The position numbers and the translations under genes are program-made. Source: Desulfosporosinus fructosivorans (GTDB lineage Bacteria > Bacillota > Desulfitobacteriia > Desulfitobacteriales > Desulfitobacteriaceae). From it: a stretch of 64,000 nucleotides of DNA. Position 1 is the first letter of the stretch. Every line of letters begins with the position of its first letter. This document shows, piece by piece, positions 35,527-43,045 of this stretch. The stretch spans positions 1 to 64,000 of the forward strand of contig NZ_SPQQ01000018.1 in NCBI RefSeq assembly GCF_004766045.1. The letters run 5' to 3'. Below the pieces are notes generated by a model that was not told where the DNA came from, searched no databases, and saw only the letters and a list, made by a program, of their open reading frames with translations.

Positions 35527-35566
35527 TATATCGAAGTCCCGATGTTCAACTTTGATTGAACGTGTT
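35527..35566 (-). mobile_element. Second fragment of the IS200/IS605-like tail
   Basis: The minus strand reads VQSKLNI in the frame equivalent to VQLKLNI of the 28150-28303 remnant, and 24 of 27 bases (35540-35566) are the same. It lies just upstream of rimO. No terminal hairpin is kept. It is too short to classify alone. Confidence 0.35.
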
Positions 35567-35611
35567 AACTAGTTTACCTATTATAGTATAAACCAACACT
35601 CCCACAAGGTC

Positions 35612-35668
35612 AAAAAATATTCTCAAAAGTAAAAGCTTCGTTGCTACTTGAAGTTTCCTTTTGAGAAT
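35612..35668 (-). terminator. Terminator of the pst-phoU operon
   Basis: CTATTCTCAAAAG and CTTTTGAGAAT form an 11-bp stem (35658-35668 with 35619-35629) around a smaller inner hairpin, followed by ATTTTTTG on the minus strand; 35 bases after phoU. Confidence 0.7.
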
Positions 35669-35702
35669 AGTGTCTTTGATATTAAGCTTTAGCAGAACCA
35701 GT

Positions 35703-36353
35703 TCACTTATTTAGGTCTTTCCGTTCGGCGGTAGCAATATAGATCACATTTTCGCCGATATTTGTTGCATGGTCTGCAAAACGTTCTAGATAGCGGCCAG
35801 CAAAAGTCAAATACATCCCTTGATCTAAGTTTTCAGGTGCTTTGGTCATGATAACTAACAAATCCCGCACAACTTGATTATACAGATGATCAACCTCATC
35901 ATCTTGCGCAGCAAGACCTTGCGCAAGATGCATGTCTTCGTTACTATACGCTTCTAAGCCTTGCCGCATCATTCCAAGTGCCTTTTCAGCCATCAGAGGG
36001 ATGTCTATAAGGGGTTTACAGAGAGGTCCCTCAATTCTCCGCGCTACTTTGGCAATACCGACGGCCAAATCTGCCATGCGTTCGAGATCAGTCGATATTT
36101 TCATGGCCGAAATAATCTTCCGTAAGTCCTTGGCAACGGGCTGCTGCGTGGCGATCAAACGCACACATTCATCATCCACCTGCTGCTCTAGATTGTTGAC
36201 CAATTGATCCTCGGCAATCCAAAATTCTGCCTGAGTCCGATCAAGAGATTTTAGGGTTTCTATACATCCTAGTAGGATCCTTTCGACTTCTTGCCCCATA
36301 TCTTTAAGTAGATTATTCAAAATTAACTGTCCTTCATTGAGTGACTGACGCAT
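35703..36353 (-). CDS. phoU: Phosphate transport system regulator PhoU
   Basis: 216 residues from ATG 36353 (MRQSLNEGQLILNN), preceded by AAAGGGGG. Two PhoU three-helix bundles with the metal-binding signatures (RISTDLERMADLA-type KISTDLERMADLAVG, and ERFADHATNIGENVIY). It mediates signalling between the Pst transporter and the PhoR kinase. It is the last gene of the pst operon. phoP and phoR are not in the window. Confidence 0.96.
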   Translation of the reverse strand: MRQSLNEGQLILNNLLKDMGQEVERILLGCIETLKSLDRTQAEFWIAEDQLVNNLEQQVDDECVRLIATQQPVAKDLRKIISAMKISTDLERMADLAVGIAKVARRIEGPLCKPLIDIPLMAEKALGMMRQGLEAYSNEDMHLAQGLAAQDDEVDHLYNQVVRDLLVIMTKAPENLDQGMYLTFAGRYLERFADHATNIGENVIYIATAERKDLNK

Positions 36354-36366
36354 TGATAATCCCCCT

Positions 36367-37119
36367 TTAACCGAATCGTCCTGTAATATAGTCTTCTGTA
36401 CGTTTATCGTGTGGATTCGTAAATATTTCGGAGGTCGGTCCATGTTCCACAAGTTCACCGTTCAGAAAGAACGCCGTAGAATCTGCGATGCGGGCAGCCT
36501 GTTGCATATTATGCGTGACAATTAGAATGGTGTAATTTTCTTTTAGTTGCCTGATTAATTCTTCAATGTGCGTTGTTGCAATCGGATCTAAGGCAGAAGC
36601 TGGTTCATCCATGAGCAGTACAGACGGCTCTACCGCAAGAGCCCTGGCAATGCAGAGACGCTGCTGCTGTCCGCCTGACAAGCTCATTCCCGAATAATTC
36701 AAGCGATCTTTTACTTCATCCCATAATGCCGCCATGCGTAAACTTTTCTCTGCACTTTCTAGTAACTTTTGCTTACTTTTCATTCCATTAAGCCTTAGCC
36801 CAGCCACAACATTTTCATAAATACTCATTGAAGGAAACGGATTCGCTTTCTGAAACACCATCCCAACCATTTTACGTAACGCCACGGGATCTTGATCATA
36901 AATACTTTCCCCATCCAAAATGATTTCACCTTTGACTTTTGTCCCTGGTAAGGTCTCATGCATCCGGTTAATACAGCGTACAAAGGTTGATTTACCACAC
37001 CCCGAAGGCCCGATGATCGCCGTTACTTGATTTGGGTCGATTTCCATATTTATGCCTTTAAGGGTTTTATTAGACCCATACCATGCTTCAAGCTTACGAA
37101 CACTTAAACTCTGACCCAT
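36367..37119 (-). CDS. pstB: Phosphate ABC transporter ATP-binding protein
   Basis: 250 residues. Walker A GPSGCGKST, signature LSGGQQQRLCIARAL, Walker B VLLMDEPASALDP, and the PstB-specific phosphate-transporter ending TEDYITGRFG. It powers high-affinity phosphate uptake. It lies between pstA (18 bases upstream) and phoU (13 bases downstream). Confidence 0.98.
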   Translation of the reverse strand: MGQSLSVRKLEAWYGSNKTLKGINMEIDPNQVTAIIGPSGCGKSTFVRCINRMHETLPGTKVKGEIILDGESIYDQDPVALRKMVGMVFQKANPFPSMSIYENVVAGLRLNGMKSKQKLLESAEKSLRMAALWDEVKDRLNYSGMSLSGGQQQRLCIARALAVEPSVLLMDEPASALDPIATTHIEELIRQLKENYTILIVTHNMQQAARIADSTAFFLNGELVEHGPTSEIFTNPHDKRTEDYITGRFG

Positions 37120-37137
37120 TTAGAAAGCCACCTCCTT

Positions 37138-37974
37138 CTAGTTGCTCCGCGAGCGAAATGCGAAACGTGCAATCAAATTGAGAATCACTACCATTGATAT
37201 TAACACTAAAGATCCTGCCCAGGCTTGCTGATGCCACTCTTTATAGGGAGAGGTAGCATACTGATAAATTTGTACAGGCAATGCTGCAATCGGCTCATTT
37301 AGAGAACGGGCCCAGTACTGATTTCCTAACGCCGTGAACAGTAACGGAGCTGTCTCCCCTGAAACACGGGCCACTGCCAACATTGCTCCTGTGATAATTC
37401 CCTTCGCTGCAGTAGGTAAGACAATTCTTAAAATAGTCTTACCTTTGGAAATCCCTAGGGCATAACCCGCTTCCCTAATCGAATGGGAAACAAGTTTTAA
37501 CATTTCTTCTGTCGAACGGATAATCAGTGGGATCATAATAATCGAAAGGGCAAGACCTCCTGCTAGAGCAGAAAAATGTCCCATTTTCAAAACCACGGCA
37601 GTGTATATTACAATACCGACAATAATTGACGGAATTCCTGTCAATACATCGGTGGCAAAACGGACTGCAATACTTAACCAGCTTGTCCGATCATACTCTG
37701 TCAAATAAATCGCTGCGAGAATACCAACTGGAATCCCTATGAGACTCGCGATCAACACCATGATTAGGGTTCCCACAATCGAATTAGCCATCCCACCCCC
37801 AGGCGCACCCATTGCCTTTGGTAAATTGATAAAAAATTCTAAGTTCATAACGCTAAAGCCGTTAATAACAACGTAACCGAGAACACCGAATAAAGGAATA
37901 AGCGCAATTAGTGTCGCGACGATAAAAATCCCCATCATGATGCGGTTGCGATATTTACGTAGGCGATCATTCAT
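37138..37974 (-). CDS. pstA: Phosphate ABC transporter permease PstA
   Basis: 278 residues from ATG 37974 (MNDRLRKYRNRIMMG), with AAGGGAGG upstream; the ATG overlaps the pstC stop (TAATG). Six helices and the EAA loop EAGYALGISKGKTILRIVLPTA facing PstB. It forms the channel with PstC. Confidence 0.96.
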   Translation of the reverse strand: MNDRLRKYRNRIMMGIFIVATLIALIPLFGVLGYVVINGFSVMNLEFFINLPKAMGAPGGGMANSIVGTLIMVLIASLIGIPVGILAAIYLTEYDRTSWLSIAVRFATDVLTGIPSIIVGIVIYTAVVLKMGHFSALAGGLALSIIMIPLIIRSTEEMLKLVSHSIREAGYALGISKGKTILRIVLPTAAKGIITGAMLAVARVSGETAPLLFTALGNQYWARSLNEPIAALPVQIYQYATSPYKEWHQQAWAGSLVLISMVVILNLIARFAFRSRSN

Positions 37975-38912
37975 TATGAAATTCCTCCCTTCGGTCCACG
38001 TGCTACAGACCAAACAAGGAGTCGTGCAAAGACATTCAGTATAAGGGTAATACCAAACAGAATAAGGCCAATTTCAACGAGTGCACTTAAATAAAGTTCG
38101 TACGTTGCTTCTGTAAACTCGTTCGCAATCACTGCTGCCATAGAATAAGCAGGGGCAAACAAGGAGGGCAGAATATCTGGGCGATTTCCAATCAACATAG
38201 TTACCGCCATTGTTTCTCCCAGGGCTCGGCCTAAACCAAGCATCACTCCCCCTAGAATCCCTGATCTGGCATAGGGCAGAACCGCTATCCGAATCATTTC
38301 CCACTTCGTAGCCCCCAAGGCTAAGGCAGCTTCCCGCTGTTCATTCGGCACTGCCGCCATTACTTCCCCAGATATCGCGGCAATTGTCGGCAGGATCATA
38401 ATTGCCAAGATCAACCCCCCCGCTAACATACCAAAGCCAAGTGGCGTACCTTGAAATAGAGGAAGAAATCCAAACCACTTGGCGAGTCCTGGTTCGACAG
38501 TTTCTCTCAGCCATGGTGCTAAGACAAAAATTCCCCATAATCCGTAAACAACGCTGGGAATCGCAGCAAGCATTTCAACCAAAAAAGCAATCACCGAACG
38601 AACTCTTGAGGTTGCCATCTCATTTAGAAAAATTGCGACTCCAAGACCAATCGGAGCTGCAATAATTAAAGCTAAAAGGGAAGTCACTAAGGTCCCATAG
38701 ATAAACGGTAGGGCGCCAAATTGTTCCTTGACTGGATCCCATTCACGACCCGTAATGAAGCTAAAGCCAAACTTTTCAATACTCAGAAGTGCCGAGTCAT
38801 ACATCTGCCACCCCATCCAAGCCATAAGAACCAAAACACTGATGGCCATCAACAGTGTCAGTAAACGCAAGGTCGTATCTCCCATGGAAGCTGTGAGCCT
38901 GTTCTTTTTACC
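37974..38912 (-). CDS. pstC: Phosphate ABC transporter permease PstC
   Basis: 312 residues from ATG 38912 (MGKKNRLTASMGD), behind GGAAGG; an upstream ATG at 38942 is less likely. Six helices and EAA loop EAALALGATKWEMIRIAVLPYA. The N-terminal part carries the PstC-type domain before helix 2. It follows pstS after a 158-base gap with a small hairpin that may lower expression relative to pstS. Confidence 0.96.
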   Translation of the reverse strand, partial: GKKNRLTASMGDTTLRLLTLLMAISVLVLMAWMGWQMYDSALLSIEKFGFSFITGREWDPVKEQFGALPFIYGTLVTSLLALIIAAPIGLGVAIFLNEMATSRVRSVIAFLVEMLAAIPSVVYGLWGIFVLAPWLRETVEPGLAKWFGFLPLFQGTPLGFGMLAGGLILAIMILPTIAAISGEVMAAVPNEQREAALALGATKWEMIRIAVLPYARSGILGGVMLGLGRALGETMAVTMLIGNRPDILPSLFAPAYSMAAVIANEFTEATYELYLSALVEIGLILFGITLILNVFARLLVWSVARGPKGGIS

Positions 38913-39013
38913 CATATCTTCTGATCCTTCCACCTTCCTCATTTACATCTCTATAAAACGTGCCAGTAGTATGTACTCAATAAGATTACCATAAGTATAC
39001 ATTAGGCACATGG

Positions 39014-39035
39014 AAAAGCCCAGCGTCAGCTGAGC
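39014..39035 (-). terminator. Weak hairpin between pstS and pstC (attenuator)
   Basis: GCTCAGC (39035-39029) pairs with GCTGGGC (39024-39018) with one G-U pair, followed by TTTTCC. Partial termination here would give the usual excess of binding protein over permease. Confidence 0.45.
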
Positions 39036-39070
39036 CCTCCCCACCTATAAATGACATTATTCGTTAGTCT

Positions 39071-40147
39071 CTACTTTAGCAGAGGTTGTCCTTCATTGGT
39101 GATAGTCTTAAGAATTGCTTCCTCACGAGTTACTAAATCCGCAGGTAACTTAGCGTAAAGTAACCCTTCTGAAATTGTTTGCCCTTCATGAATAGACCAG
39201 TTTAGGAAGTTGACAAGCGCTGCCCCTTTGGCTTTGTCTTTTTGATCCTGATATAATAAAGCCCAAGTGAATCCAGCAATTGGATAAGAGTCAGCACCTG
39301 GAGCATTGACAAGCGACACTCTCATGTCATCAGGGATTTTGGTTGCATCTGCAGCAGCAGAAGCGCCTTTAAGCGATGGTGCAACCCATTTGCCTTCTTT
39401 GTTTTGCAAAGTAGCAAAGGACAGGTTGTTTTGAACAGCATAAGCGAGTTCTACATATCCGATAGAGCCTGGAGTTTGTGTAATAGCACCTGCAACACCA
39501 GCGTTGCCTTTACCTCCAATCCCCACAGGCCAATTCACAGAGGTCCCTTTACCGACCTTACTTGACCAGTCTGGACTTATACTGCTAAGATAGTCTGAGA
39601 AAATATATGTGGTTCCGCTCCCATCTGACCGACGAGCAACAGCAATCTTTAAATCTGGTAACGTTACCCCTGGATTATCGGTCGCGATCCGTTTATCATT
39701 CCAATTGGTAATCGTTCCAAGGAAAATATCAGCTAGTACCGAGGGATTTAATTTAAGATCTTTCGGGCCATCGGGAATATTATAAGTGACCGCTACAGCT
39801 CCAAGCGTTAACGGGATCTGAAGAATTTTACCCCCTTTTGCAGCTTTAAGCTGCTCATCGGTCATGGGACCATCCGTTGCTCCGAAATCTATGGTTTGCT
39901 CTGAAACTTGCTTGATTCCAGCCCCACTACCATTCCCCTGGTAGTTAATCATAATCGTTAGGTTGTTTTTGCGATATTCCTCGATTTGTTGGTTAAGTAG
40001 TGGATAAGCGAAGGTACTTCCTGCCCCAGTGAGGTTAACCTTCTCAGCCTTCTCTTCACTTGGTGTACTCGTACCGCACCCTACCAGCGAAAGTGCCAAC
40101 ACACCTGTCAATATGCCAGTTAAGAATTTACTTTTTTTAGCAAACAT
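39071..40147 (-). CDS. pstS: Phosphate-binding lipoprotein PstS
   Basis: 358 residues from ATG 40147 (MFAKKSKFLTGILTG), with AGGGGAG upstream; an earlier frame start at 40198 lies within the promoter. Lipoprotein signal peptide with lipobox LVGC. The phosphate site is visible in GAGSTFAYPL, NYQGNGSGAG, DFGATDGPM and RRSDGSGTTYIF. It delivers phosphate to PstCAB. The promoter carries a four-repeat PhoP box. Confidence 0.97.
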   Translation of the reverse strand: MFAKKSKFLTGILTGVLALSLVGCGTSTPSEEKAEKVNLTGAGSTFAYPLLNQQIEEYRKNNLTIMINYQGNGSGAGIKQVSEQTIDFGATDGPMTDEQLKAAKGGKILQIPLTLGAVAVTYNIPDGPKDLKLNPSVLADIFLGTITNWNDKRIATDNPGVTLPDLKIAVARRSDGSGTTYIFSDYLSSISPDWSSKVGKGTSVNWPVGIGGKGNAGVAGAITQTPGSIGYVELAYAVQNNLSFATLQNKEGKWVAPSLKGASAAADATKIPDDMRVSLVNAPGADSYPIAGFTWALLYQDQKDKAKGAALVNFLNWSIHEGQTISEGLLYAKLPADLVTREEAILKTITNEGQPLLK

Positions 40148-40199
40148 TAAATTCTCCCCTATCAAATTCTTATTTTCTATACCCAATGTACCATACAAA

Positions 40200-40238
40200 C
40201 GTTAAGCCTATATTATCTCTGTGTAAAGTTTGTGTTAA
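40200..40238 (-). promoter_or_regulatory. PhoP box of the pst operon
   Basis: Four hexamers in direct repeat, each separated by exactly 5 bases: TTAACA (40238-40233), TTTACA (40227-40222), ATAATA (40216-40211), TTAACG (40205-40200). The 11-base period and the TTAACA-like units are those bound by Bacillus-type PhoP dimers. Confidence 0.75.
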
Positions 40239-40386
40239 TTGGCTACATTTAATGTATAAAGATTAATATAAAAAGGAAATATTCACTGCTTGTAGAATTA
40301 ATCCCTTACCCCCTACCGAAACAAAACATAGAACTCCTACTTATAGAATTTCCTGAACGTAGATAAAGATTAGTGAGGTGTCATTT

Positions 40387-40998
40387 GTGTTTGATCAAAC
40401 GTTAGATCCTCTGGACACGTGCGGCTGTGGAGATACTGGTTATCTGACAACTCGAACCGTCCCTGTTGACTTGGTCCATGGTGTGGGGCACATAGCAAAT
40501 GTACCTATTTACCACTGTCGTTCTAAAAGCTGCCAAGAATACACACTCCCCCCGATTGTAGCGCGCCGCCTCGACAATATTTCGGAAGAAATGGAAAACA
40601 CCCAAGCGACAGACGCTGTTTACACTTGGATTGCCCTTGGAGAGCAATCCCTCGACCCACTGCAACAGGCAAATAATCAAAGTAACCTACAGGCATTTAC
40701 CCTTCAATTTGGAGGTCGTGAGTATGCAGATGCTCGTGTAGTGCTACTCGTTCCCGGCCATGCGATTTTCTTTCAAAGCACGCTCGAAGAGACTGAATAT
40801 TACCTACTTCGTTACGAGGAGAACAGACACACCGAGGGGGTATGGTTTTCTTTTCTGAAATTTTACTATCATGAACCAGAATTAATCTACGAAGATTTTC
40901 TTGTATGGTCAGAAGACGGACACCTTAAAGAAATAGGACGCATATCTCTGGACGAAGTTGAAGATACTCTGACAGACGAGTTTGGTGAATGGGAGTAG
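40387..40998 (+). CDS. YgiT-like zinc-finger protein with novel C-terminal domain
   Basis: 203 residues from GTG 40387, with GAGGTG 6 bases upstream; the frame opens at GTG 40378. Residues 8-60 carry two CxxC-type pairs (CGCG and CRSKSC) around VGHIANVPIYHC, which recalls the YgiT/MqsA antitoxin zinc finger, where the middle reads as an NVPV strand before the second cysteine pair. The remainder (about 140 residues) is acidic and not recognised. There is no toxin neighbour, so a toxin-antitoxin role is not supported. Confidence 0.55.
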   Translation: MFDQTLDPLDTCGCGDTGYLTTRTVPVDLVHGVGHIANVPIYHCRSKSCQEYTLPPIVARRLDNISEEMENTQATDAVYTWIALGEQSLDPLQQANNQSNLQAFTLQFGGREYADARVVLLVPGHAIFFQSTLEETEYYLLRYEENRHTEGVWFSFLKFYYHEPELIYEDFLVWSEDGHLKEIGRISLDEVEDTLTDEFGEWE

Positions 40999-41184
40999 AA
41001 AGAATTATTCGTGTGGGTTTGCGCCTTCGGCGTTACTAATCCTACGCTACGACGAGGGACTGTTTGAGACTCAAACACAAAGGCGCTGTGTGACAGGATA
41101 TGTGCAAGTTTTATATTAATTACTCATTAAATACCTCTTGCCAAATATACATGTATAAGAATACTATTTGGGGAGGTATTTTTA

Positions 41185-41724
41185 ATGAGTGAAGCCAATC
41201 ACGGAATGCATAAAAGAGAAGGTTATTCCGATCCCTCTCCCTACCCCGAAATCAAAGTTCAGGGTCCTAATATTCACTATGCCGAACTGTTAATGGATGA
41301 CTATGCCGGTGTTGTCAGTGAATTTACGGCCATAAGCCAATACATTTACCATCATTTTTTCTTTAAAGATATCGATCAGCAACTAGGAGAGCTCTTGGAA
41401 AATGTATCAATCACAGAAATGCTACATATGGAAATCCTAGCCGAACTCATCAAGAAACTTGGCGGGAACCCAGTCATTCGAGGTTCGTATAGTACCGCAG
41501 GAAAGTTCTGGACAGGAAATTATATATATTATGGGACAAATCTTTGTGAACAATTAAAAGCTGATATCAACGCAGAATATAAAGCGATAGAAGAATACCA
41601 AAAACATATCCGTTCGATCGCTGATCCATACATCCAGGCCATACTCTATCGCATTATTCTGGATGAAAAGGTCCATATCCGTCTCTTTAACCAGGCTCTT
41701 GCAAAATTTTGTTACTCACTCTAA
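41185..41724 (+). CDS. Ferritin-like diiron protein
   Basis: 179 residues. A four-helix ferritin-like bundle with the metal ligands placed as expected: SEFTAISQY (Glu), ITEMLHMEI (Glu, His), AEYKAIEEY (Glu) and LDEKVHIRL (Glu, His). Such small proteins occur in anaerobes and spores and handle iron or peroxide. GGGGAGG lies before the ATG, and a 12-bp palindrome TATACATGTATA (41146-41157) lies about 28 bases upstream and may bind a regulator. The exact subfamily is uncertain. Confidence 0.8.
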   Translation: MSEANHGMHKREGYSDPSPYPEIKVQGPNIHYAELLMDDYAGVVSEFTAISQYIYHHFFFKDIDQQLGELLENVSITEMLHMEILAELIKKLGGNPVIRGSYSTAGKFWTGNYIYYGTNLCEQLKADINAEYKAIEEYQKHIRSIADPYIQAILYRIILDEKVHIRLFNQALAKFCYSL

Positions 41725-42268
41725 CTTAACTGATCCTCTATAATACAAGACCATCCTATCTAAAAAACCCCACAACAAACATAAATTCCTCGATACGGAT
41801 TCAAATCAATACCACGTTAACATCCTCCTCAATAAACGCTAAGCACGGGAATACTTCCTAAATAAACTAGGGGCGTAACGAAACTTCAGTTTCGCTACGC
41901 CCCTAGTTTATTTATCTATCATAGACTCCCACTTCAATTGCGAGTGGTACTACGTACTTAGACAAAAATAACCTGCCGCGAAATTACTTAAATCGCGAGA
42001 ATGACTTCTTGACTGATCCAGCATTATCACATCTTCAAGATTACACATAAGAGTACATTCGGGGTTGGGTTCTTTCTTAGAGTTTATGTACCATTACGAA
42101 AGAGCCCAACAACCAGGTATGCTGATTGTTGGACTTCACGTACTAGGGACAATTCATTTTTGTATTTTGGATAGCCCGTGATTTATTATCTTCTTTGTGA
42201 ACTGGCACTAAAGCAGTTCTCCGATTTCTCTTGGATTTATGAAAGTTAGGAACCCTTCGCCTACTTAC
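41725..42268. other. Gene-free stretch with hairpins
   Basis: 544 bases. It holds a 25-bp-stem palindromic terminator (41861-41912), an IS-end-like CCACT/AGTGG hairpin near 41930-41950, and two overlapping hairpins at 42064-42132. No credible coding sequence was seen on either strand. Confidence 0.5.
41861..41912. terminator. Long palindromic terminator
   Basis: Arms 41861-41885 and 41888-41912 pair over 25 bp with one mismatch around a two-base loop; T-rich flanks on both sides. It is about 140 bases after the ferritin-like gene. Confidence 0.65.
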
Positions 42269-43045
42269 TTATTTTTTCTTACCCCCGCGATGTTTTCTCT
42301 TACCCTTATGGATTTGATTATCGGCACCTCTCCAAAATCGTCCCTTTTCCTTTTCCTGAATACCCTCGCTCGGTGCCTCTTTGCTTTGCGGACTTGTATG
42401 CGCTACTTCTTTGTCCCGTACGCTTTTATACGGTGCTTCTACACTTCGTGCACCCTTATAAACGCTCGCTCTACCTTGTCCACCATTGTACGGTGCCGCT
42501 TCTTTCCCTCGTGCGTCCTTAAATGGTGGTGCTGCTTTGCCAAGAGCACCTTTGTAAGGAGTCACTAGGCTCCGCTCAGCTCTGGAGCGACCCTCTTCGA
42601 CTGGCGCTCCCTTGTAAGGGGGTTTTTCTGCACCCTGAGAACCCTTGTAGCGTCCCTCTTTTGTGGGCGCACCTTTTGGTGTTTCTATGCTTCGCGTATC
42701 CTTGAAGCGTTCCTCGCTACTTGGAGCACCCTTGCGCGCCACTTTTTCGACTGTTCGCGCATCCCTGTAGCCACCCGCCTTACCTGGCGCCCCCTTATAA
42801 GGTGCTTTTTCACCGCTTCGCGCATCTTTATAGCGACCTGGTTTGCCCGGCGCGCCTTTAGGTGCTTCTTCTAAACTTCGCGAATCCTTGTAGCGTGATG
42901 CTTTACCCTGTATAGCCTTGTGCGGCGCTTCTATGCTTCGCACCCCTTTGTAACGTGGTTCTTTACTCTGCATACCCTTTTGAGTCGCATCTTCGCGTTG
43001 AGACTCTTTTGGCCGAAATTCTTTACCCTGTGCACCTTTGTACGA
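42269..43045 (-). repeat. Coding tandem repeat in the ygiQ 3' end
   Basis: 777 bases encoding about twelve imperfect units of 19-22 codons plus a basic end. Typical unit cores are PKGAPGKPGRYKDARS, YKGAPGKAGGYRDART and RKGAPSSEERFKDTRS. Divergence between units is high, so the expansion is not recent. Confidence 0.8.

Noticed and set aside
40387..40998. Toxin-antitoxin antitoxin call for the zinc-finger protein
   Set aside because: No toxin gene adjoins it and the DNA-binding domain of MqsA is missing.
42269..43045. CRISPR-like or minisatellite array
   Set aside because: The period is real but lies in frame within ygiQ, with no constant repeat/unique spacer pattern; it is a coding repeat.
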